From the NCBI GenBank assembly GCA_017647245.1, contig JAGCKY010000072.1:1-14025 (forward strand): a DNA stretch of 14,025 bases. The letters are read 5' to 3'. The position numbers were made by a program, and so were the translations under genes. The notes under the pieces were generated by a model that saw nothing but the letters and a program-made list of their open reading frames with translations, ran no database searches and was not told the DNA's origin. This stretch comes from Elusimicrobiaceae bacterium. GTDB taxonomy: Bacteria; Elusimicrobiota; Elusimicrobia; Elusimicrobiales; Elusimicrobiaceae. Positions 6,807-13,465 of this stretch are shown piece by piece; positions within the stretch are counted from its first letter, which is position 1; the number at the start of each line of letters is the position of its first letter.

Positions 6807-8453
6807 TTACACCTTCACCTCACCCAGTTTTTGAATTAACTTCATACCAATCATAATCCAGACGAAGCAGAAGAATAATACAAACAGTCCCACGCCCGAT
6901 GTATAAAAAGCGGTCATTTCTTCCGGTCGGAACATAAACATCATGCCTAACATAATAACCGGCATAATGCCCACCACCATAGCTTGGATACGTTGTTGCG
7001 CCGTCATAGCGTCCAATTTTTCTTCCAGTTTGCTTTCTTCGCGGATATTTTCCACCAAGCGCGAGAAAATAACCGTCAAATTACCGCCTACTTGCCGTTG
7101 AATGACAATGGCTTTAATTGTGTAAGATAACATACGGCTTTCCACACGCTCGTCCAATCCTTCCAATGCTTTTTCAAAAGGAGTACCTAATTTGTAATTT
7201 TTAATTACCAATCCAAATTCGTCGGCAATCGGCGGTAACATATCGTGTGACACCAGTTCAAATCCCTGCACAATATCCATACCGGAACGCAACGAGTTGG
7301 ACAATAAAATCAGCGCATCCATTAACTGCTTATTAATTTTAGCTCCGCGGCTGCGTTTGAGACGGTCCAATACAACCTTCGGCATGCGGATACTCACATA
7401 CGCCCCCAGCATTACCATCAATCCCACCATAATAATCCCGCCAATACCACCAATGGAAACACCCATTACTAAACCTAAAAAGACAAATACTGCCAATGTA
7501 CCGAAAACAATATACTTTACATCAATGGTCAAAAACTGCCGGTTAAAATCTTCCGCCCAAGCCATGCTCTTTTCACGGTATTGCTCCCAACCGCGGTTTA
7601 TTTCGGCCCGCTTGGCGTCTAACAACAAGAACACAGCATACCCTATCAACACGGCTCCTATCAACACCATCACCAAACTAAAAACCCGTTGTGCATCGGT
7701 GGTTTGGTACACTTTCGGATCCGGGAAATTAACCGGTAACGGTGCGGCGCGAAACTCACTCCATAATTGGTTAGAAAGCATGACTACCGCCATAACAGCT
7801 TTGCGGTATTTATCATCTTTGGCCGACGGGGTGGTGGAGCTGCCCAACGCCTCTATGGTGCTGAAAAATTCTTGGTTCATCACTTCTAACGTAGCCAACA
7901 TGGAACGCGCGCGCCCTTGCATACTGTCTTTCATGTTGTAAACATCTTTTCCGCGCACTAATTCTTTATTCAAGCGGTCCAAATTAGACACTAATCTGAT
8001 ACGGTTGCTCACATAACCGCGCGCCAATTCTTCTACCAAAATGGCTTCTTTACTGTTATTTTTAGCGTCCAACGCATTATTGGCCCGGTCCAAATAAGAC
8101 CACACATTGGCAATTGTTCGGTACCACAGCGTAGCTTCGCTTAAAGTGCCTTCGTCGGGAATATATACTACTTTTAATTTTTCCATTTCTTCCAGTTCTT
8201 TGGGAAACCAATCGGGTACTTTAATTGCTTTTCCCGACAAACTGGCTCCGCACGAAGCCGGATAAACATATTCGTTTTTCTTTTCCAAAGGAACATTCAC
8301 ATCAAAATAATTACCCAACACCCACATTTTGAACATGGCGCATTCTATTTTTGTTTTATCTTGCGCACTTAATTCACGCGCAAAGAGCTGATTGGGAAGC
8401 ATGATTCCCAACAGCAAAACAAACAAAACACTCAGTAATGTCCTTTTTCTCAT
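6807..8453 (-). CDS. tadB: TadB-like platform protein with a large exported N-terminal extension
   Basis: I favour the ATG at 8453 (548 residues) because it begins a normal signal peptide (MRKRTLLSVLFVLLLGIMLP, cleavage near NQLFA-RE). A start at 8513 would add 20 residues of non-coding look that overlap the probable tail of the upstream gene, although AAAGGAG lies 12 bp before it. Residues about 26-255 form an extracytoplasmic, mostly helical domain with two cysteines (38 and 68) that I cannot assign to a family. A membrane helix follows (about 257-278), then two hydrophobic segments (about 313-354), and the T2SSF core (about 375-490: ALILLSNSLRSGMDIVQGFELV, IQRQVGGNL). The last helices are at about 490-508 and 516-541. 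Usual TadB proteins are near 300 residues, so the N-terminal domain is extra. The protein should pair with TadC in the inner membrane. Confidence 0.88.
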   Translation of the reverse strand: MRKRTLLSVLFVLLLGIMLPNQLFARELSAQDKTKIECAMFKMWVLGNYFDVNVPLEKKNEYVYPASCGASLSGKAIKVPDWFPKELEEMEKLKVVYIPDEGTLSEATLWYRTIANVWSYLDRANNALDAKNNSKEAILVEELARGYVSNRIRLVSNLDRLNKELVRGKDVYNMKDSMQGRARSMLATLEVMNQEFFSTIEALGSSTTPSAKDDKYRKAVMAVVMLSNQLWSEFRAAPLPVNFPDPKVYQTTDAQRVFSLVMVLIGAVLIGYAVFLLLDAKRAEINRGWEQYREKSMAWAEDFNRQFLTIDVKYIVFGTLAVFVFLGLVMGVSIGGIGGIIMVGLMVMLGAYVSIRMPKVVLDRLKRSRGAKINKQLMDALILLSNSLRSGMDIVQGFELVSHDMLPPIADEFGLVIKNYKLGTPFEKALEGLDERVESRMLSYTIKAIVIQRQVGGNLTVIFSRLVENIREESKLEEKLDAMTAQQRIQAMVVGIMPVIMLGMMFMFRPEEMTAFYTSGVGLFVLFFCFVWIMIGMKLIQKLGEVKV

Positions 8454-8457
8454 ATAC

Positions 8458-8579
8458 TTACAGTTTGGGCGGTGCGGGAGGCATATTCGGTACAATCGGA
8501 TTACCTTCCTCATCTAAAGAGACGGCTCCTTTTAAGAACACATCTTCTGACACCGGTACCCCTTTTGATTTAAAATCAT
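8458..8579 (-). other. Out-of-frame C-terminal tail of the TadZ-TadA fusion
   Basis: Shifting frame at about 8580 opens a 40-codon reading that begins HDFKSKGVPVSEDVF, continues through AVSLDEEGNPIVPN to a Pro-rich end (APPKL), and stops at 8460-8458, only 4 bp before the tadB ATG. The first part matches the usual C-terminal pattern of TadA/CpaF ATPases (Phe, about eight residues, Gly, Val-Pro, Asp-Phe), and the acidic/proline composition is protein-like. In the annotated frame the same DNA gives an atypical ending that includes YRCQKMCS. This is best explained as the true end of the fusion gene displaced by a one-base deletion near the T-run at 8585-8582. Confidence 0.7.
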
Positions 8580-10733
8580 GGAAAATGTAGGCAATTTGCC
8601 CGTCGGCGCGAATACCCCTTGCACTTTGCCGTTTTCATCTACACCCGTTTGCACATAACGGAACAAATCGGTAGATTGGATTTTTCCGTCTTTTTGTCCG
8701 TGCATTTCCGTGATATAGGTCACCTTTCTGGAGCCGTCCGAAAAACGCGACAGCTGCACAATCATATTGACGGCCGATGAAATCATTTCACGGATAGCAA
8801 AAATAGGCAAATCAGCGCTGGCTTGCATACACATGGCTTCCAAGCGCGATAATCCGTCGCGCGGAGAGTTGGCGTGAATAGTTGTCAGAGATCCCTCGTG
8901 ACCGGTATTCATTGCTTGCAACATATCCAGTGCTTCCGCGCCGCGGCACTCACCCACTACAATGCGGTCCGGACGCATACGCAAACAGTTTTTCACTAAA
9001 TCTTGTATGGTAATGGCACCTTTGCCTTCCACGTTGGACGGGCGGCTTTCCAAAGATACCCAGTGCGGTTGTTGCAGACGCAACTCCGCCGTATCCTCTA
9101 CCGTAATAATACGCTCATCATCAGCAATATAGCCCGACAGCGCATTTAAGAAAGTAGTTTTACCGGTACCCGTACCGCCGCAAACAATAATGTTTTTGCG
9201 GATACGCACGCATTTTTCCAAGAACTCCATACATTCCGGCGTAATAGTACCAAAGCGGAAATAATCTTCCGGTCCGAACGGTTTTTGCGAGAAACGACGA
9301 ATGGTCAACGTCGGACCCGACACCGCCAGCGGTGCAATAATAGCGTTCACACGCGAACCGTCTTTCAAACGGGCGTCCACCAGCGGTACAGATTCGTCAA
9401 TACGGCGGCCCAGCGGGGCTACAATACGTTTAATCACTTGTATCACCTGATCATTGTTTCTAAATTTGTATTTGGTCAGCGTAAGTTTACCTTTTTGCTC
9501 AATGAAAATCTTATCAAAGGCATTGACCATAATTTCGGTTACGCTGGGGTCGCGCATTAAAGTTTCCAAAGGTCCCAAACCTAAAATTTCGTCCAATAAT
9601 TCATAATCAAAACGCGTGCGCTGGTCGCGTGAGAATTGCAAGTTAGGTTGTTTTTGCAAAATATCATCTACAATAGCGGCCACCCGTTTGCGGGTCTGTG
9701 CGCTGGCGGCACTTTCGTCGCTAATCACAATACGTTCTATTTCCAACGTGCGGACTACTTCTTTGTGAATTTTCTGCTTTAAATCATCCCAAAAGGAAAG
9801 TTTGGTCTTGGAAAGTTCATCTTCCCCTTCCACCGCAACGTGATTACCGGCCGCTGCGCCACCGGCACCACCGGCAGACAATATCGGCGCCCAAATTTCT
9901 TTGGCCGCTTGGGTAAATTCTTCATCACTTACCGACGCAGTCCAATCTTTCGGGGCGGGTTTAATATCACGGATTTTGGCTAATACCAAACGCAACCCTT
10001 TAATCCATTCGGATTGCGGATTGGAAATAATTTCCACTCCTTTGCGGTTGGACGTAGCCATAATGCCTTCATCCCACGGCAAAAATACCGTAATATCACG
10101 TCCTAAAGAATTGTAAAATTTTTCCACTTCTTCGTACGGAATAGAACCCGGCATATCATACTGGTTGCAAATTACGCTGATACGCTCCATAGGATAGCGT
10201 TGCTCTTTGTAGTCATTGAACAACTGTACCGTGGAATTTAAATGCGTACGGGTAGCGTTGGACACCCAGAAAATTTTATCGGCGATATCAAATGCAAACG
10301 CCTGCATCGGAAAAGACGAATCTACATCTAAAAAGATATCAAAAGTTTGTGCCAAGCGTGACAAAATAGGAATTAAAATTTTAGGGCTGATAGCGGCAAT
10401 CTGCGCACGCGTATGTCCCAGAGGCAACACACCTACACCCCATTGCGACATAGAAATTTTTCCGCGCAACAATCCCCCTACTACCGCTATATTAGAATTT
10501 CCCAACGTGCGTAAAATATCTGCCACGCTGACGGGTTTTTTAATGTCTAAGTAAAAACTATGTTCTTGGCGTGCCAAAGGGTCCAGAGGAACAATAAGCA
10601 CCGGACGCTTTTGAATGCCTGCCCAACCCAGCGCCAAATTAAGCGTCAAAGTCGTTTTGCCTGCGCCCTCTTTCGGAGAGGTCAGCGCAATAATTTTAGA
10701 TTCATTTTTTGCGTTTTCCAATGCTTCTGCCAT
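8532..10733 (-). CDS. tadA: TadZ (CpaE)-TadA (CpaF) fusion ATPase, C-terminus frameshifted
   Basis: A 733-residue fusion of two proteins that are usually separate. Residues about 1-260 are a MinD/ParA-like TadZ/CpaE domain with a deviant Walker A (SPKEGAGKTTLT, 19-30) and later strands FDIFLDVDSS and ISVICNQYD. The N-terminal receiver-like domain of many CpaE proteins is absent. A Gly/Ala-rich linker (about 285-300) joins it to a TadA/CpaF secretion ATPase (about 312-717). That part shows the N-terminal domain (LGLGPLETLMRDPSVTEIMVN), Walker A GGTGTGKTT (519-527), the Asp box (ITVEDTAELRL), Walker B (RPDRIVVGECRGAE) and the His box (HEGSLTTIHAN, 612-622). ATP hydrolysis by this hexamer powers pilus assembly, and TadZ positions the machine, which here would be locked in a 1:1 ratio. 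After PTF (715-717) the frame appears shifted by one base; the natural end is probably at 8458. The start lies 5 bp after the secretin stop codon. Confidence 0.92.
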   Translation of the reverse strand: MAEALENAKNESKIIALTSPKEGAGKTTLTLNLALGWAGIQKRPVLIVPLDPLARQEHSFYLDIKKPVSVADILRTLGNSNIAVVGGLLRGKISMSQWGVGVLPLGHTRAQIAAISPKILIPILSRLAQTFDIFLDVDSSFPMQAFAFDIADKIFWVSNATRTHLNSTVQLFNDYKEQRYPMERISVICNQYDMPGSIPYEEVEKFYNSLGRDITVFLPWDEGIMATSNRKGVEIISNPQSEWIKGLRLVLAKIRDIKPAPKDWTASVSDEEFTQAAKEIWAPILSAGGAGGAAAGNHVAVEGEDELSKTKLSFWDDLKQKIHKEVVRTLEIERIVISDESAASAQTRKRVAAIVDDILQKQPNLQFSRDQRTRFDYELLDEILGLGPLETLMRDPSVTEIMVNAFDKIFIEQKGKLTLTKYKFRNNDQVIQVIKRIVAPLGRRIDESVPLVDARLKDGSRVNAIIAPLAVSGPTLTIRRFSQKPFGPEDYFRFGTITPECMEFLEKCVRIRKNIIVCGGTGTGKTTFLNALSGYIADDERIITVEDTAELRLQQPHWVSLESRPSNVEGKGAITIQDLVKNCLRMRPDRIVVGECRGAEALDMLQAMNTGHEGSLTTIHANSPRDGLSRLEAMCMQASADLPIFAIREMISSAVNMIVQLSRFSDGSRKVTYITEMHGQKDGKIQSTDLFRYVQTGVDENGKVQGVFAPTGKLPTFSMILNQKGYRCQKMCS

Positions 10734-10738
10734 AGTTA

Positions 10739-11473
10739 TTATTCCACTACTTCTACCGTGATGAACAAGAAGAGCGAGCGTTGCTCCTCGGTTACGTCTT
10801 TGTATTTAAATAACATACCAATCAAAGGCAAACGGCCTAAGAACGGCACGCGTGTTTCGCTGACGTTGCGGAAACTGCTTTTGAGTCCGCCGATGACCAA
10901 TGTTTCACCGCTGTTAAGCTCCACATGTGTTTCCACATCGCGGTTGGTAAAAGACGGAGCCGTAGCCGTTCCCACCGAAACCGTACGGGAATAGTCTACA
11001 GACGATACAGAAAGCTGCACTTGCAAGTCAATAATACTGCCGCGTTCCGGGATAATCGTGGGCAATACGTTGAGCAAAATACCATATTCTTCCAATTGAG
11101 ATCCCACGCCCTGATTGTTTACCACCGGTATAGGCACTTTACCGCCAACGGTAATTTTCGCGCTGTTACCCGAGCTGGTAACAATTTTTGGGTTGGATAA
11201 AATTTGCGCACGGCCTTCCGTTTCCGATAAGCGCAAACGGGTAATTACAGCCGTCTTACGGGCAAATTCTCCCAAAGATAAGATACCCGGGATATCCGCT
11301 TCTTCAAAGTCAAAGATTTGGTTCCATTCAAACCCTTTAGCAGATGTCATAGCACCACCGATTTCTACCACATCTGCACTGACGGCCACCAACTGCGTTT
11401 TTTTGGCAAACGCGGCCGGAGCGGCCAACAGCAAACACATTGCAAGTAATGTAATTTTTTTCGTAAATTTCAT
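10739..11473 (-). CDS. cpaC: Short CpaC/RcpA-type secretin
   Basis: A 244-residue outer-membrane secretin for the Tad pilus, with a signal peptide (about 1-23, AAPAAFA-KK). Directly after it comes the start of the secretin homology region (LVAVSADVVEIGG). Then follow ILSNPKIVTSSGNSAKITVGG (about 91-111), GILLNVLPTI, LQVQLSVSSVD, VETHVELNSGETLVIGGL (about 180-197) and the family signature VPFLGRLPLIGMLFK (209-223), ending in an LFLFITVEVVE strand. All landmarks of the barrel-forming domain are present. The N-terminal BON/N-domain region that brings most Tad secretins to well over 400 residues is missing, and there is no space upstream for it. The gene starts 17 bp after the cpaB stop with a weak AGGA site. 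I consider it intact but minimal. A separate N-domain partner could exist elsewhere. Confidence 0.9.
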   Translation of the reverse strand: MKFTKKITLLAMCLLLAAPAAFAKKTQLVAVSADVVEIGGAMTSAKGFEWNQIFDFEEADIPGILSLGEFARKTAVITRLRLSETEGRAQILSNPKIVTSSGNSAKITVGGKVPIPVVNNQGVGSQLEEYGILLNVLPTIIPERGSIIDLQVQLSVSSVDYSRTVSVGTATAPSFTNRDVETHVELNSGETLVIGGLKSSFRNVSETRVPFLGRLPLIGMLFKYKDVTEEQRSLFLFITVEVVE

Positions 11474-11490
11474 ATCAGTTTTAGTCCTAT

Positions 11491-12243
11491 TTATTGAAAT
11501 AATTTCTCAAAAGTCGCAATTTCCATCTGATACATATTTACATCGCCCGGAGAGCGCAACACCACCGAGAGATTCCCTTCTTCCCGCGCCAATGCCAAAT
11601 ACTGCGCATCACGCGGAGACAAAGCCAAGCTTAATGCTGTACTATCGGTGTATGCGGCAGAATCTTCTTCTTGGTTTCTCAAGGCAGCTGCCGCTTTAGC
11701 ATCCAACCCCTGCCCCAAATTTGCCCCTACACCTAATACGGTAATCGCCTGCAACAAGGTAACCGTTACCCGTTGGCGTGCACCGCTTTTCATCATTGCT
11801 TCAAAGGTGAGTAAAATATCCACTTTATCATCCGGCTTAATCATGCTGGCAACATTGTTGTCCACCGTCATCACAAAGCCTCTTAATTGCACTGGGATTT
11901 TGCTGGAGAGACCCACCTCCGGAGAAAGAGAGGTGACCGCATATTTAGAAACTTGGTTTCCTTTCGGGATTTGCACACGCGCAATTGTGTTTTACACCTT
12001 GTCTAAATCCGAGGCATTGCTATATGTAAAAGCATCTTTTTGTACGTAAGCCGCCGGAATTTTGACCGGTTTTAAATACTCGCCTCTAATGACTTCACGC
12101 TCTTTAATATCGCGCAACGTTACCAAAACGGTCTTCATCGCCTTGGCATCGTTGAGACTTTTCTCTGCGTTGTGAACTAACATAGCATATATCCCTGCTG
12201 CTATTAACGCCAGCAACAATGGAAGCATAATCCCTTTTCTCAT
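11491..12243 (-). pseudogene. cpaB: RcpC/CpaB pilus assembly protein, interrupted by in-frame TAA
   Basis: Two reading frames (12243-11992, 83 residues; and onward to 11491) are in the same phase and are separated only by one TAA at 11994-11992. Read through, they make a normal 250-residue CpaB/RcpC protein: a membrane helix (about 5-24), a SAF domain (VLVTLRDIKEREVIRGEYLK), then SDLDKV-stop-NTIARVQIPKGNQVSK, where the family has its second conserved element, and the C-terminal RcpC domain (FVMTVDNNVASMIKPDDKVDILLTF, VLGVG, LSLALSPRDAQYLALA). A CAA to TAA change would explain it. The gene has a strong AAGGAG ribosome-binding site 6 bp before its ATG. The downstream half has a possible GTG at 11976 but no Shine-Dalgarno sequence. 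RcpC normally modulates the secretin/pilus at the outer membrane or periplasm. It may be a pseudogene, an assembly error, or a gene expressed by readthrough. Confidence 0.85.
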
Positions 12244-12380
12244 GGTTTCTCCTTAAATGTACTATCCCAATATAAACTAAAACAAATTTTTGTTGCCCAA
12301 CCAGCTGTTATCTAGGCAAACACACATCATTTTTACTAACACATATACGCGGTTTCACCCGCTTTATACTTCTTTAAGGA
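12244..12380 (-). other. Largest gap within the pilus gene run (137 bp)
   Basis: This is the only spacer above 40 bp between the first pilin gene and the terminator. It separates the three pilin-type genes from the assembly-machine genes, so it could hold a second promoter or an RNA-processing point. On the minus strand there is a TATATT (12274-12269) with a TTGGGC 20 bp upstream of it, but that spacing is too long to call a promoter. An AT-rich inverted repeat AACAAA/TTTGTT lies at 12281-12294. A 4-bp GCGG/CCGC hairpin near 12348-12362 has no T-tract. I see no gene and no convincing terminator here. Confidence 0.4.
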
Positions 12381-12896
12381 TCATTTGCCAAGAGACATCC
12401 GGCTTGATCCTTTTGTATCCGAACTGGCATACGTTTTTTCTACCGGCATACGCGTGGTGGCTTTTACCCGGCGGATACCGTCTCTTTTGGGCTCGCTGGC
12501 CAGTAGCCAGCTCGTTCCCGGAAACGCCAACCGTACCGGATAAGTTACCGTGACGATTACATCTTCATGCCGATGTCTTCTATACATCACGTCTTGGCCC
12601 GTAGTTTGCACCGTTGCCTGTACTGTAATACGTTGCGCTTCCGAGCCAAATACTTTTTGTTTGGCCGCATTAATACTGCTGGTGATGCGGCTTTTACTGG
12701 CCCTATCGCTGGGTTTAGTAGAAGCTACCAGCGCGCCAATACGGGCAAATTCATAGGAGGCGTGATTGGCCAAAATAGTGTGATAGGCGATATTTCCGTA
12801 TTCTAATACGAAAAATACCATCAGCATCAGTACTGGTAAAATGAGTATCAATTCTACCGTAATCTGCCCCTCACACCTCCTATGAAAAATTGTCAT
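12381..12896 (-). CDS. tadE: TadE-like pseudopilin
   Basis: A 171-residue protein of the TadE/TadF type. A short basic leader (MTIFHRRCEG) ends at a class III prepilin site: Gly10 followed by QITVEL, with Glu at +5. One hydrophobic helix (about 15-37, LILILPVLMLMVFFVLEYG) then leads to an extracytoplasmic domain containing the usual ANHASYEFARIGA segment and a beta-rich C-terminal part (VIVTVTYPVRLAFPG). The length is typical. It is a minor pilin or pseudopilin for the Tad pilus, expected to need a TadV-type peptidase, which is not encoded here. It lies 20 bp after the second Flp pilin gene, with AGGACGG as ribosome-binding site. It ends in TGA, and the in-frame extension past that codon is short and not family-like. 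Confidence 0.88.
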   Translation of the reverse strand: MTIFHRRCEGQITVELILILPVLMLMVFFVLEYGNIAYHTILANHASYEFARIGALVASTKPSDRASKSRITSSINAAKQKVFGSEAQRITVQATVQTTGQDVMYRRHRHEDVIVTVTYPVRLAFPGTSWLLASEPKRDGIRRVKATTRMPVEKTYASSDTKGSSRMSLGK

Positions 12897-12916
12897 AGAC
12901 CGTCCTGTACGACTAC

Positions 12917-13138
12917 TTATTCAGCGTTGACGCCGCCAATAATTTTGCTTTTGACGTTTTCAAACACTTCCGGCATCATCTTTTTTACCAAGGCACCTAC
13001 GGCCAAGGCAATACCAACTACCACCGCCAACATGATGATGTATTCTACCGTGTTTTGGCCTTCTTTCTTTTTGAGCAAGTTAAAGGCAGCATTTCTGGCC
13101 GCATCCAACTTGTTTTGCATTGCAATAATAAACTTCAT
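12917..13138 (-). CDS. flp: Flp-type pilin (likely major pilin)
   Basis: A 73-residue prepilin. A long, positively charged leader (about 27 residues, ending KKKEG) is followed by the mature start QNTVEYIIMLAVVVGIALAV, with the Glu5-Tyr6 pair diagnostic of Flp pilins and one hydrophobic helix. A short charged C-terminus follows (VKKMMPEVFENVKSKIIGG). After cleavage at Gly the mature pilin would be about 46 residues, normal for Flp. A strong GGGAGG ribosome-binding site 7 bp before the ATG suggests high expression, which is why I favour it as the major pilin. It lies 27 bp after the first pilin-like gene and 20 bp before tadE. Confidence 0.9.
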   Translation of the reverse strand: MKFIIAMQNKLDAARNAAFNLLKKKEGQNTVEYIIMLAVVVGIALAVGALVKKMMPEVFENVKSKIIGGVNAE

Positions 13139-13165
13139 ACATGCCTCCCTGATATTTCAAATTTA

Positions 13166-13357
13166 CTACTTACTTGTGTCATATACTGACAAAATGATTT
13201 TGGCTCCTTTATCAAACTGTTGCGGTACCAAGTTTGAATAAAACGCATAAAACGCTAAAAACGCGCTAAACAAGGCCGCCGTGGTAATTACATACTCCAA
13301 AGCCGTTTGGCCTTTGCGGCTATTTATTTGACGTTTTACAAACTGCCTTTTATTCAT
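13166..13357 (-). CDS. Second Flp-like pilin
   Basis: A 63-residue small prepilin-like protein. A basic leader (MNKRQFVKRQINSRKG) ends at Gly16, followed by QTALEYVITTAALFSAFLAF, again with Glu5-Tyr6 and a single hydrophobic helix. The C-terminal part (YSNLVPQQFDKGAKIILSVYDTSK) differs completely from the neighbouring pilin, so this is a distinct, probably minor or priming, pilin rather than a recent duplicate. An AAAAGAG ribosome-binding site precedes the ATG. It is the first gene of the pilus run. No convincing promoter can be picked out in the short palindrome-containing spacer upstream. Confidence 0.85.
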   Translation of the reverse strand: MNKRQFVKRQINSRKGQTALEYVITTAALFSAFLAFYAFYSNLVPQQFDKGAKIILSVYDTSK

Positions 13358-13374
13358 ATTTATTTCTCTTTTAA

Positions 13375-13410
13375 GGTTGAGATCCTGAACAAAAACTTTT
13401 CAGGATGACA
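13375..13410 (-). repeat. REP-like palindromic unit 1 (inverted relative to unit 2)
   Basis: A 36-bp unit with a hairpin of ATCCTGA/TCAGGAT arms (extendable by one A-T pair in the loop) and fixed flanks, TGTC at one end and CTCAACC at the other when read on the minus strand. It is 28/36 identical to unit 2 at 13423-13458, which lies in the opposite orientation 12 bp away. The general form (GTCATCCTGA ... TCAGGATCTC) resembles dispersed REP-type elements seen in many bacterial genomes. Confidence 0.7.
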
Positions 13411-13422
13411 CTTCTTTTTAAT

Positions 13423-13458
13423 TGTCGTGCTGAGTTGTTTTTGCTCAGCACCTCAACC
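13423..13458 (+). repeat. REP-like palindromic unit 2
   Basis: A 36-bp unit with a perfect 8-bp hairpin (GTGCTGAG at 13427-13434, CTCAGCAC at 13444-13451) and the same TGTC and CTCAACC flanks as unit 1. Six of its eight differences from unit 1 fall in the stem and form three compensatory base-pair changes; the other two are in the loop. Because the units are inverted, the outer CTCAACC/GGTTGAG ends can also pair, allowing a three-way-junction fold over 13375-13458. It begins 8 bp past the stop codon of the PorV-like gene and could protect or end that transcript, though no T-tract follows. Confidence 0.7.
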
Positions 13459-13465
13459 GCTTATA

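Noticed and set aside
7297..7941. Long plus-strand open frame opposite tadB (and similar ones opposite other genes)
   Set aside because: All long plus-strand frames lie opposite well-supported minus-strand genes, lack recognisable motifs and look like mirror frames.
8454..8513. 20-residue N-terminal extension of TadB from ATG 8513
   Set aside because: The added sequence is unlike any leader and overlaps the probable tail of the TadA fusion in another frame. The ATG at 8453 starts a normal signal peptide. The AAAGGAG before 8513 keeps some doubt.
11491..11976. Independent 161-residue gene from a GTG at 11976
   Set aside because: It has no Shine-Dalgarno sequence, and its N-terminus starts in the middle of a conserved CpaB element. 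It is the second half of the interrupted cpaB.
11992..11994. Alternative genetic code (TAA as sense codon)
   Set aside because: Most other genes in the window end sensibly with TAA, so reassignment is not supported.
12269..12300. Sigma-70 promoter before cpaB
   Set aside because: TTGGGC and TATATT are 20 bp apart, too far for a confident call, and AT-rich sequence easily gives such matches.
12348..12362. Hairpin GCGG/CCGC after tadE as a terminator
   Set aside because: Only four base pairs and no T-tract.
12339..12383. TGA readthrough at the end of tadE
   Set aside because: The in-frame extension is only 14 codons and resembles no TadE C-terminus. The normal protein length is reached at TGA.
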